Shown here piece after piece: positions 24,851 to 32,960 of a stretch of DNA of 38,200 nucleotides. The notes beneath the pieces were generated by a model. That model did not search any database. It was not told the origin of the DNA and worked only from the letters and a program-made list of their open reading frames with translations. The stretch covers positions 1-38,200 of the forward strand of contig CANOCU010000033.1 in assembly GCA_947564645.1 (NCBI GenBank), written 5' to 3'. This stretch comes from an uncultured Lachnospiraceae bacterium. GTDB taxonomy: Bacteria; Bacillota; Clostridia; Lachnospirales; Lachnospiraceae. How positions within the stretch are numbered: position 1 is the stretch's first letter; every line of letters begins with the position of its first letter. Position numbers and translations under genes: made by a program.

Positions 24851-26188
24851 TTAACTTTCCCCTAGTTTCTTATTCCAATACAGGCAGAGCGCCCCTCCCA
24901 CCAGGATCGAGATCATATCCGTCACCGCCGCCGTATAAATCACACCATCCAGCCCGAAAAGCGCATTCAGCAGATAGAGCATCGGAATAAAGACCGCCCC
25001 CTTATCTAACAGTGAGACAACCGTCGCGAATCCGGCCTTCCCCGTAGCCTGCAGAAAGGTGGTCGATAACTGGTACAGTCCATAGAAGGGACCGATCAGC
25101 ATGGAAGCCACGATCATCTTCTGTCCCAGTGCGATCACTTCCGCGTGATCGATGAATGCCGTCACGAACTGCTGCCGGCAGAGGAAACAGATGCATGTGA
25201 GCAGTGTCCCTGTCGCCACCGTCAGGATACCGGTATGCTTCACGATCCCCCGCATCCTCTTATACGCCCCTGCGCCGCAGTTATAGGAGATCGCCGGCTG
25301 CATCCCCATACAGATTCCCATCTGCAGCATGGAGATCAGCATCCCGGCCTTCCCGGCCACCCCATTTGCCGCCACAGTGACCGATCCATAGCTTACCAGC
25401 ACATTGTTCATCAGCATTGTGGAGCAGCTCATCAGGATCGTACTGCAGGCTAACGGCATCCCCAGCGTCAGGACAGGCAGCACCGTATCCTTCGTCAAAG
25501 AGACATCCCCGGGCCGCAGGGAGAACAGCTTCTGCTTCCGGAGCACATAGTACAGCAGATACACCGCGCTGACCACATTACCGGCCACGGTCGCGATGGC
25601 GGCTCCCGCCACACCCAAATGCAGTCCCATGATCAGGACAGGATCCAACACGATATTCACGATCGTGCCCAGCCCGTTCGCCATCATCGACTGCTTCGCC
25701 GCGCCGTCCGCACGGATCAGATTGGCAAATACATTTGTAAAAAGGATGACCGGCGCGCCACAGGCAATGATTCTTAAGTAACTGGCCGTATAGGCCACGG
25801 TATCCTGGTCGGAGCCGATCAGGCGCGCAATCGCCGTAATGTTCAGATTCGCTGCGATCAGAAACAGAAACCCAAGCGCCAGCGCCCCGTAGAAGCACAG
25901 ACTCGTAACCGCTTTGATCCGGTCGTAGTGCTTCTGCCCCAGGGACAGGGATATAACCGTGCAGCCGCCGCTTCCAAGCAGTGTCCCAAGGCCGGACAGA
26001 ATACTGAAGATCGGACCGCACAAGGATACCGCCGCTATCTTACAGGGATCGTTCGTCTTCCCGATAAAATAAGTATCCGCCATGTTGTAGAGCACCATCA
26101 CAAGCATGATCACGATCGTCGGAATGCACAGATGAAGGATCAGTTTCGGAAAAGCCGCTTTTTGCAATAATTCTTCGTTGTTTTTCAT
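24851..26188 (-). CDS. MATE-family multidrug/cation exporter
   Basis: 445 residues, about 12 membrane helices in two homologous halves. Family features: PTIVIMLVMVLYNMADTYFIG near the N-terminus and LLGSGGCTVISLSLGQ, with the matching second-half block MGMQPAISYNCGAGAYKRM. Exports drugs or metabolites using a Na+ or H+ gradient. Start 26188 has AGGAGGT; 20 more codons to 26248 would cross the promoter and are rejected. Divergent from the TetR gene, which is the likely repressor of this exporter. Confidence 0.9.
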   Translation of the reverse strand: MKNNEELLQKAAFPKLILHLCIPTIVIMLVMVLYNMADTYFIGKTNDPCKIAAVSLCGPIFSILSGLGTLLGSGGCTVISLSLGQKHYDRIKAVTSLCFYGALALGFLFLIAANLNITAIARLIGSDQDTVAYTASYLRIIACGAPVILFTNVFANLIRADGAAKQSMMANGLGTIVNIVLDPVLIMGLHLGVAGAAIATVAGNVVSAVYLLYYVLRKQKLFSLRPGDVSLTKDTVLPVLTLGMPLACSTILMSCSTMLMNNVLVSYGSVTVAANGVAGKAGMLISMLQMGICMGMQPAISYNCGAGAYKRMRGIVKHTGILTVATGTLLTCICFLCRQQFVTAFIDHAEVIALGQKMIVASMLIGPFYGLYQLSTTFLQATGKAGFATVVSLLDKGAVFIPMLYLLNALFGLDGVIYTAAVTDMISILVGGALCLYWNKKLGES

Positions 26189-26212
26189 AGTGAGTACCTC
26201 CTGTCTGTCTTC

Positions 26213-26241
26213 ATTATAAAGGCGCCCATCCATGCACTCAA
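26213..26241 (-). promoter_or_regulatory. Promoter of the MATE gene
   Basis: Minus strand TTGAGT (26236-26241), 17-base spacer, TATAAT (26213-26218), 25 bases upstream of the MATE start codon. The divergent spacer up to 26354 also contains two direct AAGTGTT boxes (near 26261 and 26283) that may be part of the TetR operator. Confidence 0.75.
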
Positions 26242-26354
26242 CCGTCAATGATGATACAAGTGTTGTGTTAATAAAGTAAAAGTGTTATCCTGTCATTATA
26301 GTAAATGCCATATATACAAACATGCCAAAGAAAATCAAACTGAGGGAAATCAAT

Positions 26355-26939
26355 ATGAATACGAAACAAAACCTGAAATTTCAACAGACAGAACGGAACA
26401 TCCGGGCCGTATTTACCGAACTGTTCCAGAAAGAACCCTTGGAAAAGATTACCGTAAGCCAGATCTGCAGCCTGTGCCGGATCAACCGCTCCTCCTTTTA
26501 CCTGCACTATAAGGATGTCTATGACCTGATGGACGCGGTCGAGCGGGAGATGTCCTCCTATTTCACCATGATCTTTATGGAGGATACGCCCCTGGATCTG
26601 GGAAAACGCTTTGCAAAGCTCTTCACCTTTATCCGGGATAACGACGCCTTCTATAGAGCTTACCTGAATGCCGCCGGCTCTTCTCATGTGATCAGCGGAC
26701 TCATTCCCGACTCTGCCCGAACTTCCTTAGAGACCGTCACCAGAAAGCTGGGAATCCACTCAGAGCAGGAACTGCACTACCACCAGGCATTCTTCGTCGC
26801 CGGCCTGACCGCCCTGATCCGGGAATGGCTGAACCGGGACTGCCCGGAATCCCCCGAAGAACTCGCCCGCATACTGCACAATGAATATTCCCACCACTTT
26901 GCCTGGCTCACCGTTATAGACCACTCACAAACATCTTAA
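26355..26939 (+). CDS. TetR/AcrR-family regulator
   Basis: 194 residues. N-terminal helix-turn-helix at about 15-60 (IRAVFTELFQKEPLEKITVS, ICSLCRINRSSFYLHYKD), then a mainly helical ligand/dimer domain of the TetR_C_7-like type (HYHQAFFVAGLTALIREWLN near residue 150). Start 26355 (MNTKQNLKFQQ) has TGAGGG about nine bases upstream, while the earlier ATG at 26322 lacks a ribosome site. Probably represses the divergent MATE exporter. Its 3' end overlaps the convergent small gene by 26 bases. Confidence 0.88.
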   Translation: MNTKQNLKFQQTERNIRAVFTELFQKEPLEKITVSQICSLCRINRSSFYLHYKDVYDLMDAVEREMSSYFTMIFMEDTPLDLGKRFAKLFTFIRDNDAFYRAYLNAAGSSHVISGLIPDSARTSLETVTRKLGIHSEQELHYHQAFFVAGLTALIREWLNRDCPESPEELARILHNEYSHHFAWLTVIDHSQTS

Positions 26940-27144
26940 GACGTGCACCGTCCTCCGCACTGCATTTGACACGGCTGTTTTTCAGGATGTCCTGCTGTTT
27001 TGCCAGGACTACAAAGATATACTGAGATAGTGCCGATTTCAGATTCAGCTGATCTCCCTCCTCCGTCTCCAGATAAACATCGCCCTCACATGTCTTCACC
27101 TCCTTGATAAAGGCGACCAGATCGATCCCGTCTCTTAATCTCAT
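26914..27144 (-). CDS. Small conserved protein of unknown function (AraC-linked)
   Basis: 76 residues beginning MRLRDGIDLVAFIKEVKTC, with a conserved-looking core DVYLETEEGDQLNLKSALSQYIF. I recall this family as a small Lachnospiraceae protein that often follows AraC genes and sometimes carries unreliable names in databases; no enzyme motif is visible. Start 27144 has AAGGAGAG. Upstream, the same frame stays open to 27324 but encodes an AraC tail and promoter sequence (see 27145-27225), so the longer start is rejected. The same N-terminus appears, cut short, after the AraC gene at 21038-21103. Confidence 0.6.
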   Translation of the reverse strand: MRLRDGIDLVAFIKEVKTCEGDVYLETEEGDQLNLKSALSQYIFVVLAKQQDILKNSRVKCSAEDGARLKMFVSGL

Positions 27145-27225
27145 TCCCGCTCTCCTTCCTATAATGTCAAGCCCTTCCTGTCTGGTCATTTCCCTGTAGG
27201 CTGCGGGCATCATCCCCACGACCTC
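27145..27225 (-). pseudogene. Last codons of an AraC-family regulator (deletion scar)
   Basis: The frame reads EVVGMMPAAYREMTRQEG, matching EVVGMTPAAYRDRIGKEG at the end of the intact AraC protein. No other part of an AraC gene is present upstream; instead, within about 40 bases, sequence resembling the AraC-controlled sugar-operon promoter begins (27265-27364). Confidence 0.75.
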
Positions 27226-27264
27226 ATATCCCCAGATCTGCCCCTGCACCAGGCTTTCCCTCTC

Positions 27265-27364
27265 GCACTCATTATACGGGATCACTCCCCCGGGAAAGGT
27301 ATCTGCTTTCGCGTTTTTGTACACTTTTTGTCCATAACCGGATAAGATATCGAATTTGGATAAC
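27265..27364 (-). promoter_or_regulatory. Second copy of the AraC-type promoter
   Basis: Gap-free match to 20841-20940 at about 67 of 100 positions. The -10 TATAAT (27271-27276) with following GAGTGC, the GATACC box next to the -35 position, the GCGAAA and TACAAAA blocks, and TATCCAAATT are all in the same spacing. It now reads into an AraC tail and the small gene at 26914-27144. It may still respond to the AraC regulator of the glycan locus or to a lost paralogue. Confidence 0.65.
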
Positions 27365-27391
27365 AGAAAGCGAAAAAAGATACATGGTAAA

Positions 27392-27420
27392 ACAGGGGAT
27401 GACTTCTCGTCATCCCCTGT
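27392..27420 (-). terminator. Terminator of the transglutaminase-like surface protein gene
   Basis: Perfect 12-bp stem ACAGGGGATGAC (27392-27403) / GTCATCCCCTGT (27409-27420) with loop TTCTC, about 75 bases beyond the stop codon; followed on the minus strand by TTTTA. The short T-run is modest but the stem is very stable. Confidence 0.75.
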
Positions 27421-27493
27421 CGTCTACTCCCTGCCGTAAGCATATGACATAACATCGCTGCCGTTCTCGCACTGCCAGCCCAAGGAGCCTTTC

Positions 27494-30400
27494 TTATTCT
27501 GACCACTTCCTCTTCATTCTCACATAACCTGCAATGGCGCCGACGATAATGCCTGCACCCGCTACCGAGATCAGGATCGTCCACAGAAGACCGGAAATCC
27601 CCGATTTCCTGCCGGCGATGTCGGCATCCCCGCTTTTCAGGACATCATCGTTCCCTGTTAGCGGCGCTGTCGACTCCTCCTCACGCTCCTCAGCAGCCAA
27701 CGTCTTCTCTGGCATTGCCGTTCCCTGACCGGAAGATGCCAATTCCGCACTGCCATCCGCATCACTTTCATTCTCCTTCCCGGATAAGGACGAAGCAGAC
27801 GATACAGCAGTCGTTGATGTGGATGCCGGTTGCTGCTTCTGCACTTTGGCCTGCTCCTGCGGTGTCTGCGCTGCCGTAGACTTGTCCGCACCGAAAGCCG
27901 CCTGCTTACTGCCGGTGGAAGCGCTGCCACTGCCGGCGCTGTTTCCGGAATTACCTGCCTGTCCGCTTCCGGAATTTCCGGAAGTACCGGACGATCCGCT
28001 CTGGGAAGTTCCACTGTTCTGCTGCGCTTCTCCTGCATTCGTACCTGCAGGCGCCGCTTCCGGTTTCGGATTATTCGGCTGCGGCTGATTTGGTTTGGGC
28101 TTCTCAGGCTGCGGCTGATTTGGCTTCGTCTCGTCCGGTTCCTGCTTTTCCTCCACAAAGGTTACATCCAGAATATTATTGCAGCCTGCCAGATCCTCAT
28201 ATTTGAGCGTCAGCTTCATGGACTTATTGTTTGTGATTCTCCGCTCTCCTTTATCCGACAGATAGATCTTATTTATGGAATAACCGTCCTTCGCCCTGAT
28301 CGAAATGGTTCTGGCGTCCTTTTTTCCCGTCAACTTGCAGATCTTATCTCCCTGATTATTCTCGATCTCCACTTCTCCGCCATCGGAGTTCATGACGAGC
28401 AGTTTCTGTGTTACCGACGACGCTCCTGTCGGATCCTGCACTTCAACTATTGCAAACGGACTGAACGCATTGCATGTGACCATCAGTCCCACATCTGTCA
28501 CGACACAGCTGATCTCCTCCGCAACAAGACCGCCATTCCCATCTTTCCGGAAGTGATATGCCTTATAAGTACTTCCCTGCTCCGGGCTGAATCCTTCCGG
28601 AAAACCGATAAAAAATCTGACACTGTTCCCCGTCTGAATCACATTATGATTACAGTGCGTCAGTCTGATATCATAAGTAGCGCTCTTTGTAATCGTACTT
28701 CCCGGCTCCAGCTGATTCTTTATCTCCTCCATCATCTGGTCAGCCTGCTTCGCCGGCTGTTCACTCTCCAGTACCGGTTTTGTTGCCACCAGTTTTACCC
28801 TGTCAACAACATCTGTAAGCTTCTTTCCATCCTCGGTCTTCCAGTCATCATACGAAAGATCCCGCTGCTCCAACAGGATCGGCTTTGCTCCCAACGTCAG
28901 GTAGATTCCCTGAGGACGATAAGTGCAGATGGCAATCCTCTTCTTCACATCATAGCTAAAGCTGTCTGGCGCTTTCAGGCTTTCCGCTCCCTGCAACCCC
29001 GTAACCTGTATAACATACGTTGCGTAATTGTCGGCAAGCATCCTGCTAGGCGTAAGATCAAATTCTACCGTTCGGTCACCGTCCCATGTGAAATTCTCAA
29101 TCTTACTGTTCTCCTCCGCGCTCCATCCGTCCTTCACCGTCAGCTCATACCCGGCAGACTGTCCGTCGATCACTTTCAGCTTCTCATTAAACACCGCCGT
29201 TATATGATGCTTTTTGTCCATGGAAAGAAATCCGGTATTACTCGGCGTAAGATTCCTGGCAAAAGGAGACGGCACAAACGTCCCCTTAGGATTATCCAAC
29301 TTTCCCGTAGATATCAGAAAATCACTTTCTGTTCCCTGAAAAGTCCAGTTTTTGTTCAACTCCTCTGTCGACAATCCCTCCCCATATAAGGGACCGGCCG
29401 GCTCCTTCTTTGTAATAGCGAACTCAATATATCTGCTGTTTGCATTGGAAAGGAGCAGTGCGTCTTCCAACTGCGGTATGGCAAAAGGCTTAGGATCCGA
29501 ATAGCCCCAGTCTCCTGCCTTATAAGTACCGCTGCCAGGCATAAACTGATAGAATCTCGAAAGGATATAGATTCCTTCCCGATCGACAGCCTCCTGATAG
29601 CCCATACCTTTATAACTGACTTTAAATATGCCGATGTCTCCTTCCGCTACAGTGCCATCCCGGTATTGCACCAGAAATCCGCCTTCCTCGAAGATTGTCT
29701 TATACTCTCCGTCATCCGCACTTCCGTCGTCACCACTTCCTTCATCCGGCGCTTCGCCTCCCGCAAGCTGTGGATAGCTAAAACAAAAACCTGCCGCTGA
29801 CATAACGCCGTCCGGAACATGATTCTGCTCCATCACTGCTTTCTCTGCCAATAAATACTTCTCGCGGTCCGTGCTGCCCTTCATCCCGTCATTGGCCGTA
29901 GCATCCAGGCCATACCATTTCCCGTCAATCTGTACATAATTCCACATATGAAGGTTATCGCTGCCGTCCGGCGCCCGATAGCTCCCCTGAACCAACACGT
30001 TTCTGATTCCCAGGCCATCCAACACTGTCTTGACAGCTCTGGCATATCCCTCGCACAGGCTTTCTCCCTTCACAAGTGCACCATACGAAGTTCTCACATG
30101 TCCGCTGTTGCCGGGGCTGCAATCCGTCTCAAGCTTATAGACCGTATTCTCAATAATCGCATTATTTACATAAATTACCTGCTCCCGCACCGACTGAGAC
30201 TGGTTCCTTGCGCCCTGCACGATCATATCGATCTTTCTGTCGTGCTCGCCGACTGCTGATTCTACCTGTGCCTGATCGTTAAAACCCTGTACGAAATAGG
30301 TATCTGTTCTACCGGTTCCCAGATAAGCACTATATACTACCGTGTCGCTGTCATTTTCCGACACACTTGAATCCGATACACTTGAATGCGACACCGTCGT

Positions 30401-30775
30401 CTCTGTCACATTTATGGAAAGATTCGAGAAATCCACATAAAAAATATCGGGATAGTCCGCATAAAAAGCATCCCGCGCAGCGCCAAACAGTTTCAGCACT
30501 TCATCCTGTTTTCCTCCATAAGCCGCAAGCTGGTCACTGGTTAGGTGGCCATTTGCCACAAGATCATATTCCTGGGTTCCGGTCTTGAAAATCCCGTTCT
30601 CATACATGGCATACATGGCCTCGTAAATACCCTTCGCATCGGCGCCCAGCTGATCATAATAATACCGCTCATGATTCCCATTCTCTGCTTGTACAACACT
30701 TCCAATCCCCGTCAGGCTAAAAGGTACCGCCAACATTGCCGCCAATGCAGCTGCAAGTATTCTCTTTCGTGTCAT
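27494..30775 (-). CDS. Secreted, membrane-anchored transglutaminase-like surface protein
   Basis: 1093 residues. Signal peptide 1-30 (likely cleavage after SVVQA). Transglutaminase-like domain with Cys241 (GESLCEGYARA), His276 (NLHMWNYVQI) and Asp291 (YGLDATAND). Residues ~350-860 are repeated beta-rich domains including a region with FSPFAIVEV. From ~895 a wall-spanning linker: PNQPQPEKPKPNQ repeats, then Ser/Gly/Asn-rich and Ala/Gln-rich low complexity. A C-terminal membrane helix (GLLWTILISVAGAGIIVGAI) and basic tail RMKRK anchor it; APLTGN ~25 residues before the helix recalls a sortase site but is too far away and not LPXTG. Start 30775 has AGAGGT; consensus promoter upstream. Probably cell-surface peptidase, crosslinker or inactive binding domain; cannot be decided. 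Confidence 0.85.
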   Translation of the reverse strand: MTRKRILAAALAAMLAVPFSLTGIGSVVQAENGNHERYYYDQLGADAKGIYEAMYAMYENGIFKTGTQEYDLVANGHLTSDQLAAYGGKQDEVLKLFGAARDAFYADYPDIFYVDFSNLSINVTETTVSHSSVSDSSVSENDSDTVVYSAYLGTGRTDTYFVQGFNDQAQVESAVGEHDRKIDMIVQGARNQSQSVREQVIYVNNAIIENTVYKLETDCSPGNSGHVRTSYGALVKGESLCEGYARAVKTVLDGLGIRNVLVQGSYRAPDGSDNLHMWNYVQIDGKWYGLDATANDGMKGSTDREKYLLAEKAVMEQNHVPDGVMSAAGFCFSYPQLAGGEAPDEGSGDDGSADDGEYKTIFEEGGFLVQYRDGTVAEGDIGIFKVSYKGMGYQEAVDREGIYILSRFYQFMPGSGTYKAGDWGYSDPKPFAIPQLEDALLLSNANSRYIEFAITKKEPAGPLYGEGLSTEELNKNWTFQGTESDFLISTGKLDNPKGTFVPSPFARNLTPSNTGFLSMDKKHHITAVFNEKLKVIDGQSAGYELTVKDGWSAEENSKIENFTWDGDRTVEFDLTPSRMLADNYATYVIQVTGLQGAESLKAPDSFSYDVKKRIAICTYRPQGIYLTLGAKPILLEQRDLSYDDWKTEDGKKLTDVVDRVKLVATKPVLESEQPAKQADQMMEEIKNQLEPGSTITKSATYDIRLTHCNHNVIQTGNSVRFFIGFPEGFSPEQGSTYKAYHFRKDGNGGLVAEEISCVVTDVGLMVTCNAFSPFAIVEVQDPTGASSVTQKLLVMNSDGGEVEIENNQGDKICKLTGKKDARTISIRAKDGYSINKIYLSDKGERRITNNKSMKLTLKYEDLAGCNNILDVTFVEEKQEPDETKPNQPQPEKPKPNQPQPNNPKPEAAPAGTNAGEAQQNSGTSQSGSSGTSGNSGSGQAGNSGNSAGSGSASTGSKQAAFGADKSTAAQTPQEQAKVQKQQPASTSTTAVSSASSLSGKENESDADGSAELASSGQGTAMPEKTLAAEEREEESTAPLTGNDDVLKSGDADIAGRKSGISGLLWTILISVAGAGIIVGAIAGYVRMKRKWSE
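30359..30388 (-). repeat. 15-bp tandem repeat inside the surface protein gene
   Basis: CGACACACTTGAATC and CGATACACTTGAATG follow one another (13 of 15 identical) and encode the SSVSD/SSVSE repeats between the N-terminal helical region and the transglutaminase-like domain. The unit is a multiple of three, so copy-number change would keep the frame. Confidence 0.6.
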
Positions 30776-30855
30776 GACTCTTACCTCTTTATGTATTCTT
30801 CTTCAGGATCTTCGGCTTTCTCTGACAGACAGCCGGCTTTTCCTTTTCTGGTAAG

Positions 30856-30884
30856 ATTTTATCGATTATGGGAAAAGATGTCAA
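30856..30884 (-). promoter_or_regulatory. Consensus promoter of the surface protein gene
   Basis: Minus strand TTGACA (30879-30884), 17-base spacer, TAAAAT (30856-30861). Very close to the sigma-A consensus, about 80 bases upstream of the start codon. Confidence 0.88.
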
Positions 30885-30887
30885 GAG

Positions 30888-30911
30888 TTTACATAACATT
30901 ATTTATGTAAA
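30888..30911. promoter_or_regulatory. 24-bp palindrome just upstream of the surface-protein promoter
   Basis: Perfect 9-bp arms TTTACATAA (30888-30896) and TTATGTAAA (30903-30911) around six bases, ending four bases before the -35. AT-rich and without a T-run, so more like an operator than a terminator for the upstream methyltransferase gene, which ends at 30918. Confidence 0.55.
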
Positions 30912-30917
30912 ATCATC

Positions 30918-32339
30918 CTAATTCTGTTGGGACAGAAGGACGACCGTCTCCACATTCGCCGTCCAGGGGAACTGGTCTACTGCCACAGCCCTCTTCACCT
31001 CATATCCTCTTGCCAGGAATACTTCCAGATCCCGCACCAAACTCGTTGGTTTACAGGAAATATACAGAATGTGCTCCACACCATATCGAATGATCTTATC
31101 GAGCGCCTTTGGATGAACGCCGTCCCGGGGCGGGTCCAGAATGATGACATCCGGCTTCTCCTCTATTTTGTCGAGTACTTTCAACACATCACCGGCAATA
31201 AATTCACAGTTATGTAAACCATTTATTTCCGCATTTTTTTCAGCCGCCTCCACGGCCGCCTCTACGATCTCCACCCCGATCACCCTCTTCGCCACCGGCG
31301 CCATCAGCTGAGCGATGGTTCCGGTACCGCTGTATAAGTCATAGACGATCTTATCCCCCGATCGTCCGCCGTCCGCCGCAGAGCCGATATAATTTCCGAT
31401 ATATTCCCGCGCCGTGCGGTAAAGCACTTCCGCCCCACAGCTGTTCGTCTGGAAAAAGGAAAATGCGGAAACCTTAAATCTTAATCCCAATAATTCTTCA
31501 TAGAAGAAATCCTGCCCGTACAGGATCCTCGTCTCGTCACTCTGTACTACATCCGCTACCGCGTCATTCCTGACATGCAGGATCCCCACAATCTTCCCTT
31601 CCAGATCCGATTCCAGAAGCGTGCTGCAAAATCCATCCAGAATCCTGGCAGCCTGATCCGGCTCTTTAGAAGTCGTCACAAGCGCGATCAGTATCTCCCC
31701 TGTCTTTACCGCCTTACGCACCAGAAGATGCCGTAAATATCCGCTATGACGCAGCCTGTGATAGAACCTGATCTCCATCCCCTGATCCTGTAATCCGGCA
31801 AAGTAGTCCTTTACACAACAAAGAATACGCCGATAATCCTCATCTATGATCTGACACCCGGTGACGGAGACGATATCGTAGAAGCTGCCTCTCTTATGCA
31901 TCCCCAGAGCAAGCGGACCGTCTTTCATCTCGTCTCCAAAGGAAAACTCCATCTTATTGCGATAGCCGAATTGGACCGGACTGGCCTTGATCCCCTCAAA
32001 CTGCCACGCTCCCTGCCCGCCCAAAACGCCGTCCAACAGCTTCTTTACCTGCATCTCCTTGATCCTTAGCTGCTCCTCATAGGGTAACGATAAATAAGTG
32101 CAGCCCCCGCACTGCCCAAAATGCGGACACGGACTTTCCCATTCTGCCGGTGACGGCTCAAGGATCTGCTGCAGCCTTCCTTCCGCCCTGCCATTACGAA
32201 CCCTGCTTAGCACACACCGTATACGCTGTCCCGGAATAACATTCTTGACTGTACAGATGCCCTCTTCCGTCTCCACAATGCCTTTATTGGGAAAATCAAC
32301 ACGCTTCACGATCCCTTCCAGGATCTGTCCCTTCTTCAT
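30918..32339 (-). CDS. rlmD: 23S rRNA (uracil-C5)-methyltransferase, RlmD/RlmCD type
   Basis: 473 residues. TRAM RNA-binding domain 1-60; 4Fe-4S ligands Cys71, Cys77, Cys80 (CPHFGQCGGC) and Cys162; SAM-binding motif YDLYSGTGTIAQL near 333-345 and IGVEIVEAAVEAAEKNA; DPPRDGVHP at 402-410; catalytic Cys429 in YISCKPTSL. Methylates a uracil (U1939 and/or U747 in E. coli numbering) in 23S rRNA using S-adenosylmethionine. Start 32339 has GGGAGG. Stands alone between the small acidic protein and the surface protein; its leader contains the short tandem repeats at 32374-32421. Which uracil(s) it modifies cannot be told from sequence, so the symbol is tentative. Confidence 0.9.
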   Translation of the reverse strand: MKKGQILEGIVKRVDFPNKGIVETEEGICTVKNVIPGQRIRCVLSRVRNGRAEGRLQQILEPSPAEWESPCPHFGQCGGCTYLSLPYEEQLRIKEMQVKKLLDGVLGGQGAWQFEGIKASPVQFGYRNKMEFSFGDEMKDGPLALGMHKRGSFYDIVSVTGCQIIDEDYRRILCCVKDYFAGLQDQGMEIRFYHRLRHSGYLRHLLVRKAVKTGEILIALVTTSKEPDQAARILDGFCSTLLESDLEGKIVGILHVRNDAVADVVQSDETRILYGQDFFYEELLGLRFKVSAFSFFQTNSCGAEVLYRTAREYIGNYIGSAADGGRSGDKIVYDLYSGTGTIAQLMAPVAKRVIGVEIVEAAVEAAEKNAEINGLHNCEFIAGDVLKVLDKIEEKPDVIILDPPRDGVHPKALDKIIRYGVEHILYISCKPTSLVRDLEVFLARGYEVKRAVAVDQFPWTANVETVVLLSQQN

Positions 32340-32373
32340 GATCTGCCTCCCCTGCTATACTGTATACTGCATT

Positions 32374-32421
32374 ATTGTCTTATAATTGTCTTATGATTGC
32401 CTTACTATTACTATTGTCTTG
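32374..32421 (-). repeat. Short imperfect repeats in the rlmD leader
   Basis: ATTGTCTTA (32374-32382), ATTGTCTTA (32385-32393), ATTGCCTTA (32396-32404) and ATTGTCTTG (32413-32421) occur with 11-, 11- and 17-base periods, just upstream of possible -10 sequences TATACA/TATAGC (near 32355-32366, minus strand). On the minus strand the unit is TAAGACAAT. Possibly a regulator site or chance decay of a microsatellite. Confidence 0.4.
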
Positions 32422-32471
32422 CCATTCCGGCAAATTCATTTGATCTGTCAAAGCGCTTCCTGCCGTCTCTC

Positions 32472-32500
32472 AAAAAAAACGGGATGCATAATACACCCCG
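32472..32500 (-). terminator. Intrinsic terminator downstream of the small acidic protein
   Basis: Minus-strand stem CGGGGTG / CATCCCG (32494-32500 and 32480-32486) with a seven-base loop and one G-T pair, followed by eight T (32472-32479). Marks the end of the SPFH-pcrA-unknown-small protein gene group. Confidence 0.88.
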
Positions 32501-32555
32501 CCTTCAATTTACCTTTCCATGATCAAATTCAAATTATGATAAGCCCGATCTGCGC

Positions 32556-32846
32556 TTATTTGTCCGCCCCGGCCTGATCAGCCTCGTCTTCTTCCTCATC
32601 TTCAAAGAAATCGTCGTCGAAATCATCGTCAAAGTCATCTTCGAAGTCGTCCAGATAATCCGGCTTAAAATAGCGGTACATCGCATAAGCGATCGCTGCT
32701 ATGGCAACAATTGCGCCGATGATGGCAAAGATCCACAATAACTTGTCACATTTCTTCTCTTCTTCTTTCTTCCGGCCAAGAAGCTCATTTACTCTGGCAT
32801 TGTCCAATATATCATCCAGTTTATTCAGAATCTCAGTCTTGCTCAT
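32556..32846 (-). CDS. Small single-span membrane protein with acidic tail
   Basis: 96 residues. N-terminal cytoplasmic amphipathic part (ILNKLDDILDNARVNELLG), a basic/charged stretch KKEEEKKCDK, one membrane helix (LLWIFAIIGAIVAIAAIAYAM, first 20 residues about 36-56), then an extremely acidic tail of D/E and F repeats (DDFDDDFDDDFFEDEEEDE). Start 32846 has GAGGATT. I recognise the architecture as common in Lachnospiraceae but not a function. The tail may bind cations or a basic partner. Follows the unknown gene at 32961 and precedes a clear terminator. Confidence 0.75.
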   Translation of the reverse strand: MSKTEILNKLDDILDNARVNELLGRKKEEEKKCDKLLWIFAIIGAIVAIAAIAYAMYRYFKPDYLDDFEDDFDDDFDDDFFEDEEEDEADQAGADK

Positions 32847-32960
32847 ATCATAATCCTCACTTTCCTGTTTTACATTCGTCCCCGATGCGAATCATCATTG
32901 TATATAATATACCACTTCTTTTTTCTTTTTACTATAAAAATATATAAATTTATCAAAAAT

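Noticed and set aside
27830-29389. 519-codon plus-strand frame opposite the surface protein
   Set aside because: Antisense to a long gene with clear signal peptide, triad and anchor; encoded protein has no recognisable features.
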